From Candidatus Fusicatenibacter merdavium (lineage in GTDB: Bacteria > Bacillota > Clostridia > Lachnospirales > Lachnospiraceae), in the NCBI GenBank assembly GCA_019115005.1, contig DXEK01000150.1:1-47687 (forward strand): a DNA stretch of 47,687 nucleotides, in the 5' to 3' direction. Within the stretch, counting starts at the first letter, position 1; each line of letters opens with the position of its first letter. Below, one piece after another: positions 1-8,615 of this stretch. The translations under genes were made by a program, and so were the position numbers. The notes below the pieces were generated by a model. The model saw nothing but the letters and a program-made list of their open reading frames with translations, was not told the DNA's origin and did no database searches.

Positions 1-2
1 AT

Positions 3-65
3 CTGAGGAGATGGGAAGAAATTCTTAACGCCCGCGGAACGTTTAGAATTTCCCCATCTCCTCAG
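3..65. other. Long hairpin at window edge
   Basis: CTGAGGAGATGGG (3-15) pairs perfectly with CCCATCTCCTCAG (53-65), and AAATTCT/AGAATTT pair further in. No T-run follows on either strand, so this is a hairpin of unknown role, perhaps the end of an upstream transcript. Confidence 0.4.
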
Positions 66-134
66 CCGCCCGCCGCCCGCGCACAGCCGGCGCGTCCGGT
101 TTCGTCCCCAAAATTGAAGAATTTGTGAAAAAAG

Positions 135-163
135 TTGCCCTCCCCGTAAAAAAAAGGTATAAT
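135..163 (+). promoter_or_regulatory. Sigma-A promoter of foldase lipoprotein
   Basis: TTGCCC (135-140), a 17-nt spacer and a consensus TATAAT (158-163). It lies 70 nt before the start codon at 234, which follows GGAGGTAAAGGAG. Confidence 0.7.
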
Positions 164-233
164 TGACTCGAATGTCATGTCAGAACATGAAAAAATACCG
201 TAAAGAAAACGGTACCGGAGGTAAAGGAGCAAT

Positions 234-1589
234 ATGAAAAAAACAAGTGCAAAAGTTGTCTGCGGCGTACTTACCGCTGCGGTGGCGCTGAGTGGCCTTT
301 CCGGATGCGGAGACAGCACAGTAGTAGACGGAACCCAGACAGCGTTGGTGATCAACGATGAAAAAATAAATCTCGGAAAGGCAAATTTCATGCTGCGTTA
401 CCAGCAGGCGACGATGGTCAACTATTATCAGACCATGAGTTCCATGTTTGGCCAGCAGTATTCTCTGTCTTTTGACGCGCTTGCCGACGAGAGCGACGAG
501 GACAGTCCGACCGTCGGAGAAAATTTGAAAGAAGATGCGCTCACATCGATCGAGCAGGCATTCCTGATGCGGCAGCATGCGTCGGAATATGATGTGTCCC
601 TGACGGATGATGAGGTGGCAGGAGCCCAGGAAGCGGCGGCAGTCTTTGTGGAAGACAATGACGCAGAGACCCTGACGAGGTTGGGTGTAACACAGGAAGA
701 TATTCAGGATGTCATCGAGGTATATGCGATCCAGTCGAAGATGTATGACCCGATGATCGCGGATGTGGACACAGAAGTCAGCGACGAGGAAGCACAGCAG
801 TCGAGGGTCAGCTATGTGCGGGTGTCCACGGAAGGAACGGAGACAGATGAAAACGGAGACACAGTGGAACTGACCGATGAGGAAAAAGCAGAGAAAAAGG
901 AAATCGCTCAAAGATTTCTGGACGCCCTGAATGCCTCTGAGGATCCGGCGACCGCAGATTTCTCCGACCTGAGAACACAGATCAATGATGAATTGAATGA
1001 AGAGAGAAAAGCGGAGGAGGCTGCTCAATCTGACAGCACAGCGGATACTTCCGAAGAAGGAACAGAGGATACCACGGACAGTACAGAAGATACGGATGAA
1101 GTATACCTGACTGCTTCCGAGACCACGTTCGGAGCAGACGACGACAGCTTGGATGAGGCGCTGAAGGATGCTGCCGAGACTCTGACCGACGGACAGGTTT
1201 ACGGAGAGGTGATCGAAGGGGAAGATGCTTATTACGTGGTTCGCATGGACAGCGTTCTGGACCGTGAAGCGACAGACGAAGAAAAGGATACCATCGTACA
1301 GCAACGACAGAGCGACGCGTACAACGATCTGCTGGACAGCTGGATCGATGAGAGCGACATCTCTGTAAAGAGAGCGTGGAACAAACTGGAAGTCACTGAT
1401 TACGATCTGTATACGATGACAGTAGATTCCTCTGAGGAGAGTACCGACAGCAGCAGTGACAGTACGGCGGACACGGACAGTACAGCCAACAGCGACAGCG
1501 CGGCAGATACGGACAGCACAGCCAACAGTGACAGTTCGGTCAATACCGACAGCAACGCAGACACAGCCGGTACTTCCGCAGACGAGTGA
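234..1589 (+). CDS. PrsA/SurA-like peptidylprolyl isomerase lipoprotein
   Basis: The 451-residue product begins with a lipoprotein signal peptide ending in the lipobox LSGC (Cys about residue 25), so the mature protein should be lipid-anchored outside the membrane. The part to about residue 190 has the helical layout of SurA/PrsA chaperone domains. Residues about 195-345 show broken parvulin-type pieces (VSYVRVST near the start, then DGQVYGEVIEGEDAYYVVRM), separated by a very acidic insert rich in E, D, S and T. The last 55 residues are a low-complexity tail of Ser, Thr, Asp and Ala. The family helps exported proteins fold. The fold call rests on pattern, and catalytic activity is not shown. 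The start is set by the strong GGAGG site and a near-consensus promoter. Confidence 0.7.
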   Translation: MKKTSAKVVCGVLTAAVALSGLSGCGDSTVVDGTQTALVINDEKINLGKANFMLRYQQATMVNYYQTMSSMFGQQYSLSFDALADESDEDSPTVGENLKEDALTSIEQAFLMRQHASEYDVSLTDDEVAGAQEAAAVFVEDNDAETLTRLGVTQEDIQDVIEVYAIQSKMYDPMIADVDTEVSDEEAQQSRVSYVRVSTEGTETDENGDTVELTDEEKAEKKEIAQRFLDALNASEDPATADFSDLRTQINDELNEERKAEEAAQSDSTADTSEEGTEDTTDSTEDTDEVYLTASETTFGADDDSLDEALKDAAETLTDGQVYGEVIEGEDAYYVVRMDSVLDREATDEEKDTIVQQRQSDAYNDLLDSWIDESDISVKRAWNKLEVTDYDLYTMTVDSSEESTDSSSDSTADTDSTANSDSAADTDSTANSDSSVNTDSNADTAGTSADE

Positions 1590-1849
1590 TGATCCGGACG
1601 GCAGCCAGCGGTTCATGAGAGATGAATCAAGTGAGCAGCAAAACAGGCGGTTCCGTCATGGAAAACGATTTAATTGAAAAAGAGCTTATGCGAGAAATCG
1701 GCAGCCATTGAACGAATGGCTGCCGAAATGTTACTGAGAAAAAGGTCCGCATAACTGCGGGAAACCACGACCTATGGAAGTGGCAGTTTGGAAGTAGACT
1801 TCCAAATCTGCCATTATTGACGCAGTAAATGTGTCAGGAGGAGGAAAAA
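1590..1849 (+). other. Hairpin-rich leader of the homocysteine methyltransferase gene
   Basis: This stretch holds three successive hairpins: CGGCAGCCATT/AATGGCTGCCG (1699-1725), AGGT/ACCT enclosing CCGC/GCGG (1743-1774), and TGGCAGTTTGGAAGT paired with ACTTCCAAATCTGCCA (1781-1813). The ribosome binding site AGGAGGAGG (1836-1844) lies outside them. No T-run follows any stem. I do not recognise an S-box, T-box, cobalamin or SAH riboswitch. It may be a regulatory leader or repeat debris. Confidence 0.35.
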
Positions 1850-2728
1850 ATGACAAAAGAAGTATTTGCACAGCTGGCCGGTGAGGGAGTCATTCTGCTG
1901 GATGGCGCGACCGGTTCCAATCTGACCAAAGCAGGAATGCCAAAAGGGATCAGTACCGAAGTCTGGACGCTGGAACATGCGGATATTCTGGTCGGACTGC
2001 AGAAGGAGTATCTCGCGGCCGGGAGCCAGATCGTATATGCGCCGACTTTTGCGGCAAACCGGATCAGCCTTTCCAATTTTGGTTATGAGGATCGGGTAGA
2101 AGAACTGAATACACGTCTGGTCGCTCTGTCCAGGGAAGCGGTGGGAACCGGTTCCGGACTGATTGCGGGAGACATTACGACGACAGGAAAAATGATGGAG
2201 CCCAAGGGTGAACTGACCTATACAGAGCTCTTTGACGCATATGCGGAACAGATCACCGCGCTTGCGAACGCAGGAGTGGATCTGCTGGTGGCGGAGACCA
2301 TGCTGAGTGTGGACGAGACATGTGTCGTTCTCGATGCGGCGGCATCTGTCTGCGATCTTCCTGTTATGTGCAGTCTGACGCTGGAAGCAGACGGTTCCGC
2401 TCTGTTCGGCGGCAACGCGGTAGAGGCGGTGGAGACGCTGCAGGAGATGGGCGCGGCGGCGGTCGGATTAAACTGTTCCGTCGGACCGGACCAGTTGGAG
2501 GCTGTAGTCCGCAGCATGGAAAAAGTGGCGACCGTCCCGGTGATCGCAAAGCCCAATGCGGGTCTGCCGGTCATCACACCGCAGGGCGAAGCTGTTTACA
2601 GTATGAACGCACAGGATTTTGCGAAACATATGAAAGTCCTTGTGGAAGCCGGTGCCGGAGTGATCGGCGGATGCTGCGGAACGACACCGGAGTATATCCG
2701 GCTGCTTGCACAAATGCTGGGAAGATAA
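1850..2728 (+). CDS. Homocysteine S-methyltransferase family protein
   Basis: This is a 292-residue zinc-dependent methyltransferase of the Pfam S-methyl_trans family, the fold of the MetH N-terminal domain and of MmuM/BHMT. It transfers a methyl group to homocysteine to make methionine. The glycine-rich start ILLDGATGSNL, the middle Cys in GLNCSVGP and the C-terminal GGCCGTTP give the usual three zinc-binding cysteines. There is no cobalamin-binding domain, so it is either a stand-alone enzyme or the homocysteine module of a split MetH. The start at 1850 is preferred over the ATG at 1829 because AGGAGGAGG lies between them. An MTA/SAH nucleosidase of the same methyl cycle lies at 35774. Confidence 0.88.
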   Translation: MTKEVFAQLAGEGVILLDGATGSNLTKAGMPKGISTEVWTLEHADILVGLQKEYLAAGSQIVYAPTFAANRISLSNFGYEDRVEELNTRLVALSREAVGTGSGLIAGDITTTGKMMEPKGELTYTELFDAYAEQITALANAGVDLLVAETMLSVDETCVVLDAAASVCDLPVMCSLTLEADGSALFGGNAVEAVETLQEMGAAAVGLNCSVGPDQLEAVVRSMEKVATVPVIAKPNAGLPVITPQGEAVYSMNAQDFAKHMKVLVEAGAGVIGGCCGTTPEYIRLLAQMLGR

Positions 2729-2735
2729 AGAAAAA

Positions 2736-2945
2736 ACTCTCTGCCTGACGCCCGGTCATGAACTGGCAGGAAACGGAAGCGTCACCTTTGAGGAACTGAA
2801 CGGATTCAACTGTCTGCTGCGGTCGGAGATTGGTCTCCGGACAGAATTGTGCCGTCAGAAAATGCCCGCGTCCAGATTCCTGATCCAGCCAGATGAATTT
2901 GCTTTTCATGAGCTCGTCCGTGAGGATCGCCAGACCGTATACGAA
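2736..2945 (+). pseudogene. Remnant of a LysR-type regulator (C-terminal part)
   Basis: The frame reads LTPGHELAGNGSVTFEELNG, then FNCLLRSEIGLRTELCR and FLIQPDEFAFHELVRE. The first part resembles the LysR substrate-binding segment usually written as PxxHPLAxxxxVxxxDL, and the rest fits the effector domain that follows. There is no DNA-binding helix-turn-helix and no proper start, and the similarity stops near 2945 just before a terminator. I read it as a decayed gene fragment. The family call is from memory of LysR motifs, so it is tentative. Confidence 0.35.
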
Positions 2946-2950
2946 AAACC

Positions 2951-2990
2951 CAAAAGCCCTCCGCCTGAGAAAGAAGACGAAGGGCTTTTG
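2951..2990. terminator. Bidirectional terminator
   Basis: CAAAAGCCCT (2951-2960) pairs with AGGGCTTTTG (2981-2990). On the plus strand ATCTTTTTAC follows, and on the minus strand GGGTTTTTCG follows, so it can end both the methyltransferase region and the minus-strand GH3 gene. Confidence 0.8.
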
Positions 2991-3000
2991 ATCTTTTTAC

Positions 3001-4770
3001 TTAGATTCTCGCGTCAAACAGACCGCAGAAGCTGTCGATCGGATCTTTGGCCGTAAATGCCTCCGGCCCTGTCGTCAGCTTTTCTATCAGCGCGTCGAAC
3101 GTCGTATTTTCTGCGTCGTAGGTGTTGATGTATGTACGTGCCTGCGGGATATCTGCCAGCATCGTCGGCTGTCCGCATCCGATGACAATAACCGGGAGCT
3201 CGAACACATACCACGGAATCTCGCCGCCGCCTTTGGACATACCGAAGCTCGGTCTTCCGCTGGAGACGTCGCACAGCGTGATCACCAGGTCCATGTCTTT
3301 CACAAAATCGGCGATCGCGTTTTTCCCGGCGAAATAAATGTTGATATCCGGTTTCTGGCCGGCTTCGATCTGTTTCTTCATCACATCCAGAGGACTCTCA
3401 TAGATAAACGCGTCGAATCCTTTCGCACACAGCTTTTCTTTTAGAAGCTCTGCCGGATTCTTCTTTCCGCCCATTCCCATAGCTTTCATCAGGAAGGACA
3501 TTCCGCTTTCCGCCGCCTTGATATGGACGATCATGATCCTCTTATAACGCTCCGGCGTCAGAGGAAGTACGTCCTGATCTTTGTATTTTACAAGGGTGAT
3601 ACAGTCGTTGCTGATCGCCTTCTGCATATCTTTGTATTCCTGTTTTCCGAGTGTCTGCTCTGCAGCCTCCGGCTGCGGCACCAGATCTTCCTTCGCCTTT
3701 TTGTGCAGTCCCAGATGGGCTTTCAGTCCGAGAATCCTGGTCAGTGCTTCGGTCATCCGTTCCTCGCTGATGGTTCCGTCCCGGTAGGCGTTCAGCATGG
3801 TATGGAAATCTTCTTCTGGATCGTTGAAGAACAGGAACATATCACATCCTGCATTGATCGTGCGCGGCAGCATCTCGGACCGTTTCATCCGGTCGGTCAT
3901 TCCCACCATATGGGAAGCGTCGGTCACAACCATTCCATTGAATCCCAGACGGTCGCGGAGCAGGCCCTTCATGATCTCCGGGCTCAGCGTCGCCGGCATC
4001 ATGTCGTCATCTTTCAGATCCGGGTTGATGGTCCTGGCGTATTCCGGCAGCATGATATGGCCGGCCATGATCGCATCCAGGCCATTGTCGATTAGAGTCC
4101 TGTAGACCATTCCGTAGGTCTTGTCCCACTCTTCGACGGTAAAATAATTGACGTTGTTGGAAAGATGTGCGTCGCGGAAATCCTGTCCGTTGCCCGGGAA
4201 GTGTTTTGCCGCGCAGGCGAAGCCCGGGATTGTGTGGGCGCCCTTCAGGTAAGCGGCGCTCATGTTGGCGACCCGCTCGGGATCATTTCCGAACGCGCGG
4301 GTGATGATCTCTGTATTCTCCCAGTTATAGGCGATATCGCAGACCGGGGCGAAGGCCATATTGCAGCCGATGGACGCAGCCTCTTCGTTGGACATTTTTC
4401 CCAGCGCGAACGCATATTCTTCGTTTCCGGTGGCGCCGATCTTCACGCCGGCGCCGATCTTCGTGCCGTCCGCGCAGGCGCCGTCTCCTCCTGCCTCTGT
4501 GTTGCAGGCGATAAATACCGGGACTTTCGCATATTTCTGAAGTTTACGGTTCTGTTCCTGGATCACTTTTCCCGGAGCAGGGTTGTAACGGCAGCCGCCC
4601 AGATGATATTTTTCCATCAGTTCTTTCAGGTATGCTTCGTCGTGAGAAGCCGTCAGCTGAAAGAAAAGCTGTCCCACTTTTTCCTCGTCGCTCATGCCGT
4701 CGATGGTTTCCTCTACCCACTGAATGTCTTCGTCAGACAGCCAGTATGGGTTCGCTTTCAGATTTACCAT
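3001..4770 (-). CDS. Glycoside hydrolase family 3 protein (NagZ-like)
   Basis: The 589-residue product has no signal peptide, so it is likely cytoplasmic. The first 340 residues form a GH3 barrel: KHFPGNGQD matches the KHFPGHG signature of bacterial beta-N-acetylhexosaminidases, and VVTDASHMVGM contains the expected nucleophile Asp. The rest is an alpha/beta domain like the second GH3 domain. Family members remove beta-linked GlcNAc or glucose from glycans or cell-wall fragments; the true substrate is not readable here. AAAGGAG lies 8 nt before the ATG. It ends beside a shared terminator. Confidence 0.85.
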   Translation of the reverse strand: MVNLKANPYWLSDEDIQWVEETIDGMSDEEKVGQLFFQLTASHDEAYLKELMEKYHLGGCRYNPAPGKVIQEQNRKLQKYAKVPVFIACNTEAGGDGACADGTKIGAGVKIGATGNEEYAFALGKMSNEEAASIGCNMAFAPVCDIAYNWENTEIITRAFGNDPERVANMSAAYLKGAHTIPGFACAAKHFPGNGQDFRDAHLSNNVNYFTVEEWDKTYGMVYRTLIDNGLDAIMAGHIMLPEYARTINPDLKDDDMMPATLSPEIMKGLLRDRLGFNGMVVTDASHMVGMTDRMKRSEMLPRTINAGCDMFLFFNDPEEDFHTMLNAYRDGTISEERMTEALTRILGLKAHLGLHKKAKEDLVPQPEAAEQTLGKQEYKDMQKAISNDCITLVKYKDQDVLPLTPERYKRIMIVHIKAAESGMSFLMKAMGMGGKKNPAELLKEKLCAKGFDAFIYESPLDVMKKQIEAGQKPDINIYFAGKNAIADFVKDMDLVITLCDVSSGRPSFGMSKGGGEIPWYVFELPVIVIGCGQPTMLADIPQARTYINTYDAENTTFDALIEKLTTGPEAFTAKDPIDSFCGLFDARI

Positions 4771-5251
4771 GTCTGTTCTCCTTTCCCGCGGAGGCGGTAC
4801 GCTGAATCGTGGCTAGCTGTAACAGGTGCTCAGCGCAGTCGGTCCGCAATAAAAAATAAAATGGATGCTTATAACTGCCAAACGAATCTGTAGTAACAGT
4901 TATTCTGTTTTTATCATACACAAGTATCGGGGGAAGGTGTTAGAAGAATTTTGTGGAGTTGCGGAAGATTTTTACTATATTACTATGTGGGGATTGGTCC
5001 GCCCGTGCAGGCACGGCGGCTGCCTGCATGGCGTATCACGCAAAAATGACGATATACCGAAGTATATCGCCATTTTCTAATGAGGGGGGAGATAGTGAGT
5101 GGTTAATCAACTATCTGCCCTATAGTATACGGAAAAAATGTGTTGAAAGTATGTCCATTTTCTAAAAGAAACGGAAAAAATCTAAAATTCCAATTTATAA
5201 AATCCGTAAAAACTGTCGAAAACCGGTAACCGGTCGCCGGGCCAGAGGATT
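4771..5251. other. Gene-free interval between two minus-strand genes
   Basis: I see no convincing gene. Small frames here lack ribosome binding sites and family-like composition. It holds a GCAGGCA/TGCCTGC hairpin (5008-5028) that resembles a stretch at 39240-39292 on the other strand, and a GCGATATAC/GTATATCGC-type hairpin around 5050-5071. ACCGGT repeats near 5223 could contribute to termination of the ATPase gene, but no clear T-run stem is visible. Confidence 0.4.
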
Positions 5252-8041
5252 TTAATCCTTCCGGTAAAGAACGCGGATGGAGTTCAATACGCAAATCATC
5301 GCGACTCCGGTGTCGGCAAACACTGCCATCCACATATTGGCGGATCCTGCAAGGCCCAGGATCATGACCAGCGCCTTGATCACCAGGGCGAAGACCACGT
5401 TCTGGCGGGCGATCCGCAGAGCAGAGTGAGCGATCTGGAGCGCCTTTGGAACTGCATCCAGCCGGGAAGTCATAAATACCACATCGGCAGCCTCGATCGC
5501 CGCGTCTGCGCCGCTTCCCATCGCCGCGCCCACATCTGCGCCGGCAAGGACCGGGGCGTCGTTGATACCGTCTCCGACGAACATGACAGCGCCGTGTTCC
5601 GCGCGGATTTTCTGAAGAGTATCCAGCTTCTCCTGGGGCAGAAGACGAGCGTGCACTTCATCGATGCCCGTGGCTTTTGCGACAGCGTCGGCATTTTCCC
5701 GGGCGTCGCCGGTGAGCATCACTGTGATGATGCCCTTCGAGCGGATCGCGGCAACAGCGTCTGCGGCTTCCTCCTTGATGGTATCGGCAATGACCAGACA
5801 GCCGAGAAACTGACCGTTCAGCGCTGCGAGAACTTCCGTTCCGTAAACAGCGGAATCGGACGTCCCCTTCACATGGAACTGTTCCATTAGTTTTTTGTTT
5901 CCGCAGAGCACTTCTCCCTGCGGCAGGACCGCGCGGATGCCGCGGCCGGCCAGTTCTTCAACGTCAGAAGGCTGTTCCAGAGAGAGATGTCTGTCCCTTG
6001 CAGCCGCGAGGATGCTCTGGGCGATCGGATGCGTCGAATTCTGTTCGCAGGAAGCGCACAGCATCAGCAGCGTATCCGCGTCTGTGCCATCGGCGGGAAC
6101 AGCTTCCTGCAGGGTAAAATTGCCCTCGGTGATTGTACCTGTTTTATCCATGACAACCGCATGGACATTTTTCATTGCTTCCAGCGACACACCGCCCTTG
6201 AAAAGGATGCCGCGCTTGCTTCCCGCCCCAATGCCGGAGAAGAATGCCAGCGGAACACTTAGAACAAGTGCGCACGGGCAGCTGATGACCAGGAAGGTAA
6301 TCGCCGTATAGATCCAGTGGTTCCAGTCGCCGGTAAACAGAGACGGAACGATCGCTGTCAGCAATGCGAGGATCACGACAAAAGGTGTATAGATTCTTGC
6401 GAAACGTGCGATAAAACGCTCGATCTGCGGCTTGTTTGCGGCAGCGTTTTCCACAGAATCCAGGATCTTTGTGACCATGGATTCCTCCAGTACTTTTTCT
6501 ACCCGCATTTTCAGCAGACCGGAAGTGTTGACACAGCCGGACACGAGCAGATCGCCGGCTTTTACCGCCACCGGTACCGGTTCACCGGTCACCGGGGAGG
6601 TATCGATCCGGCTTTCTCCCTCCACGACAGTTCCATCAAGGGGAATCCGGTCGCCGGGACGGATCTGGAGAATATCTCCGATCTCTGCATCTTCGGCGGG
6701 GATCACATGAGTGTGGTCTCCATGAACTTTCGTCACAACTTCCGGACGCATATCCACTGCGTCCATGATCTGTGAGCGGCTCCGCTCAACGGCGATTTCC
6801 TCAAACAGTTCACCGATACGGTAGAACAGCATAACGCCGACCGCTTCCTTGAAATCACCGATACAGATCGCAGCGATAGTCGCGAGACTCATCAGAAAAT
6901 TCTCATCGAAAACCTTTCCTTTCGTCAGGTTCCGCAGGGCAGTGAGAATGATCCTTCCGCCGAGCAGCAGATAGCCTGCCAGCAGTATCACGTCCGCCGG
7001 GAGGACAAAATCCAGAGCATTCAGGACAATGCCGGCGGCGAACAAAACCGCACCGGTCAGGATCTGGATCAGATCCTTTCGGTTCTCTGCACTAAGACGG
7101 GATTTTTTCGCCGGAGCCTGTGCGCCGCTGCCGGATCCCTCTGCCTCCGATCCGTTGTGCAGAGCAACGTGGCTGCGTTGTGCAGAGACTGCGGAAATTT
7201 CTGAGGCGGCTGCCGAACCGGAGGATGTGCCGGAACGTCTGGAACGTGTCTGCTGATAAATCTCCACGCCGGGTTCAACGGAGGAGGCGACGGCGCGGAT
7301 CTTATCCAGAAGAGCATCCGGATTCTCAGCGGTAATGCGGAGCTGCTTCGTGGCGAAGGTCAGGGCAACCTCTTGCACTTCGGGCATTGCCGCGATCTTC
7401 CGCTCGACCGCCGCTGCGCAGTTGGCGCAGTCCAGGTTTTCGATGGTGTAAACCTTTCTCACGGCTGAAGTGGAAACCTGTTTGTCGGAATGGGAGAGTT
7501 TTTCTTCTCTGCCGGCCGCGTGTTTGTGTTCCTGCGCATGTTTATGGCCGCAGCCGCAGGAATCACCGTGGTGGTGATGTTCGTGCTCCTGTGTATGTTC
7601 ATGGCCGCAGCCGCAGGAATCGCCGTGGTGGTGATGTTCGTGTTCCTGTGTATGTTCATGGCCGCAGCCGCAGGAATCGCCATGATGATGGTGTTCATGT
7701 TCCTGTGCATGTTCGTGGCCGCAGGAATCACTGTGATGGTGTTCGTGTTTGTGAGTTCCGGCCCCGGGATGTTCCGCTGTGTTTCTTTTGGAGCGTGTTC
7801 TGGGATAAATTTCTACTCCCGGTTCTACGGCCGAAGCGGTCTGTCGGATTTTATCCAGAAGGGCATCCGGATCTTCCGCTGTGATGCGAAGCTGTTTTGT
7901 CGCGAACGTGAGAACCGCCTCCGCAATTTCAGGCATTGCGTTTAGCTTGCGCTCTACGTTCGCTGCACAGTTGGCGCAGTCCAGATTCTCGATGATGTAG
8001 ACCTGCTTTTTCAGTTGACTGGCATTTGCTTCCTGGCTCAT
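5252..8041 (-). CDS. cadA: Heavy-metal P1B-type ATPase, Zn/Cd/Pb exporter
   Basis: This 929-residue membrane pump uses ATP to expel soft divalent metals. Two heavy-metal-associated domains (about residues 14-80 and 196-262) each carry ENLDCANCAA with the CxxC metal site. A His/Cys-rich repeat linker (97-177) separates them. Core motifs are in order: TGEP (485-488), the membrane metal site CPC (588-590), the phosphorylation site DKTGT (632-636) and GDGINDAP. The last helix has AVFADTGVAM, whose Asp is typical of the Zn/Cd/Pb (ZntA/CadA) subgroup rather than copper pumps. The length exceeds the usual 700-750 because of the duplicated domain and linker. GGAGG precedes the ATG. Its promoter carries an ArsR-type operator. 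Confidence 0.93.
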   Translation of the reverse strand: MSQEANASQLKKQVYIIENLDCANCAANVERKLNAMPEIAEAVLTFATKQLRITAEDPDALLDKIRQTASAVEPGVEIYPRTRSKRNTAEHPGAGTHKHEHHHSDSCGHEHAQEHEHHHHGDSCGCGHEHTQEHEHHHHGDSCGCGHEHTQEHEHHHHGDSCGCGHKHAQEHKHAAGREEKLSHSDKQVSTSAVRKVYTIENLDCANCAAAVERKIAAMPEVQEVALTFATKQLRITAENPDALLDKIRAVASSVEPGVEIYQQTRSRRSGTSSGSAAASEISAVSAQRSHVALHNGSEAEGSGSGAQAPAKKSRLSAENRKDLIQILTGAVLFAAGIVLNALDFVLPADVILLAGYLLLGGRIILTALRNLTKGKVFDENFLMSLATIAAICIGDFKEAVGVMLFYRIGELFEEIAVERSRSQIMDAVDMRPEVVTKVHGDHTHVIPAEDAEIGDILQIRPGDRIPLDGTVVEGESRIDTSPVTGEPVPVAVKAGDLLVSGCVNTSGLLKMRVEKVLEESMVTKILDSVENAAANKPQIERFIARFARIYTPFVVILALLTAIVPSLFTGDWNHWIYTAITFLVISCPCALVLSVPLAFFSGIGAGSKRGILFKGGVSLEAMKNVHAVVMDKTGTITEGNFTLQEAVPADGTDADTLLMLCASCEQNSTHPIAQSILAAARDRHLSLEQPSDVEELAGRGIRAVLPQGEVLCGNKKLMEQFHVKGTSDSAVYGTEVLAALNGQFLGCLVIADTIKEEAADAVAAIRSKGIITVMLTGDARENADAVAKATGIDEVHARLLPQEKLDTLQKIRAEHGAVMFVGDGINDAPVLAGADVGAAMGSGADAAIEAADVVFMTSRLDAVPKALQIAHSALRIARQNVVFALVIKALVMILGLAGSANMWMAVFADTGVAMICVLNSIRVLYRKD
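7511..7753 (-). repeat. 57-nt tandem repeats coding a His/Cys-rich linker
   Basis: Three near-identical 57-nt units encode HEHxQEHEHHHHGDSCGCG (residues 109-165, x is A, T, T), flanked by partial units (97-108 and 166-177). Each unit offers about seven His and two Cys for metal binding. The DNA identity between units is high, so copy number may vary between strains. Confidence 0.9.
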
Positions 8042-8195
8042 AAAAGGTCCTCCAATCTCCAGTTCCTTTTACTGGAAAGATAAAGTATAAGGGAATCATT
8101 GTTCATAACATACCCTGAAATCTCCGGAAGCCGCACAGAATGTATATATGGCCTACCGCATCCTGCAAGTTTCCGACATTTGAGGTTGTAAATAT

Positions 8196-8211
8196 ATGAA
8201 TAGGTGTTCAT
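8196..8211 (-). promoter_or_regulatory. Probable ArsR/SmtB-family operator
   Basis: ATGAATAGGTGTTCAT is an inverted repeat (ATGAA-N6-TTCAT) of the kind bound by ArsR/SmtB metal sensors such as CzrA and NmtR. It lies just downstream of the ATPase -10 box, where a bound repressor would block transcription. A second TGTTCATA follows at 8213-8220. No sensor gene lies nearby. Confidence 0.55.
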
Positions 8212-8217
8212 GTGTTC

Positions 8218-8246
8218 ATAATATACCAGTAGATAGGATCCGTCAA
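8218..8246 (-). promoter_or_regulatory. Promoter of the metal ATPase
   Basis: On the minus strand TTGACG (8246-8241), a 17-nt spacer and TATTAT (8223-8218). It lies 177 nt before the ATPase start and overlaps the ArsR-type operator. Confidence 0.75.
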
Positions 8247-8282
8247 TAGGTTTTGAAAAAAATTCTGTTTTCATTGGTAACG

Positions 8283-8298
8283 GTTCAGCCTGCTGAAC
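8283..8298. repeat. GTTCAG palindrome (family A core)
   Basis: GTTCAGCCTGCTGAAC is followed by TGATTTTTTTG, so this copy could also act as a terminator on the plus strand. The core recurs in many gaps of the window. Confidence 0.55.
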
Positions 8299-8414
8299 TG
8301 ATTTTTTTGATTGTTACGTTACGGCCAGCAAACTGTTACCTTTCATTTTCTGTGGGAGTGACCGTTCAGTCAGTGAATCTGTCGCCAATGACCGGACAAG
8401 GTTTGCGGGATGCC

Positions 8415-8443
8415 TTGTCAGACCGGATAAGGTTCTGTATAAT
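8415..8443 (+). promoter_or_regulatory. Promoter of the nhaC-type gene
   Basis: TTGTCA (8415-8420), a 17-nt spacer and a consensus TATAAT (8438-8443). It leaves a 5' leader of about 165 nt that contains a degenerate family A repeat. Confidence 0.75.
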
Positions 8444-8461
8444 GAGCAAAGTTCATGACAT

Positions 8462-8580
8462 AGTTATTGTGGCCAGACTGCAGCTTGCCGCGTGGCCTTT
8501 GGCTGAATGGATGCCGGCAGACACCATGTTTTTATACTGCGGCATTGTAAACACGCGGATTGGTCTGAATTGCCACTTTG
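8462..8580. repeat. Degenerate family A repeat copy
   Basis: GATGCCGGCAGACACCATGT (8510-8529) matches GATGCCCACAGACACTATGT (16121-16140) of the good copy, and both end in GCTGAATTG or GTCTGAATTG. The hairpins are partly lost. It sits in the leader of the antiporter gene. Confidence 0.45.
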
Positions 8581-8615
8581 TCTGAATGATCTTAGAAACA
8601 GAAAGGACAATCGTT

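Noticed and set aside
180..1616. 478-residue minus-strand open frame opposite the foldase gene
   Set aside because: It is a shadow of the plus-strand gene, which has a promoter, ribosome binding site and signal peptide. The reverse frame is Cys/Phe-rich with no family motif.
4865..5165. Small plus-strand frames between GH3 and the ATPase
   Set aside because: They lack ribosome binding sites, differ in frame over the same DNA and show no conserved features.
7511..7753. Regular direct repeats that could suggest a CRISPR array
   Set aside because: The units are in-frame 57-nt coding repeats with no spacers, inside the metal ATPase gene.
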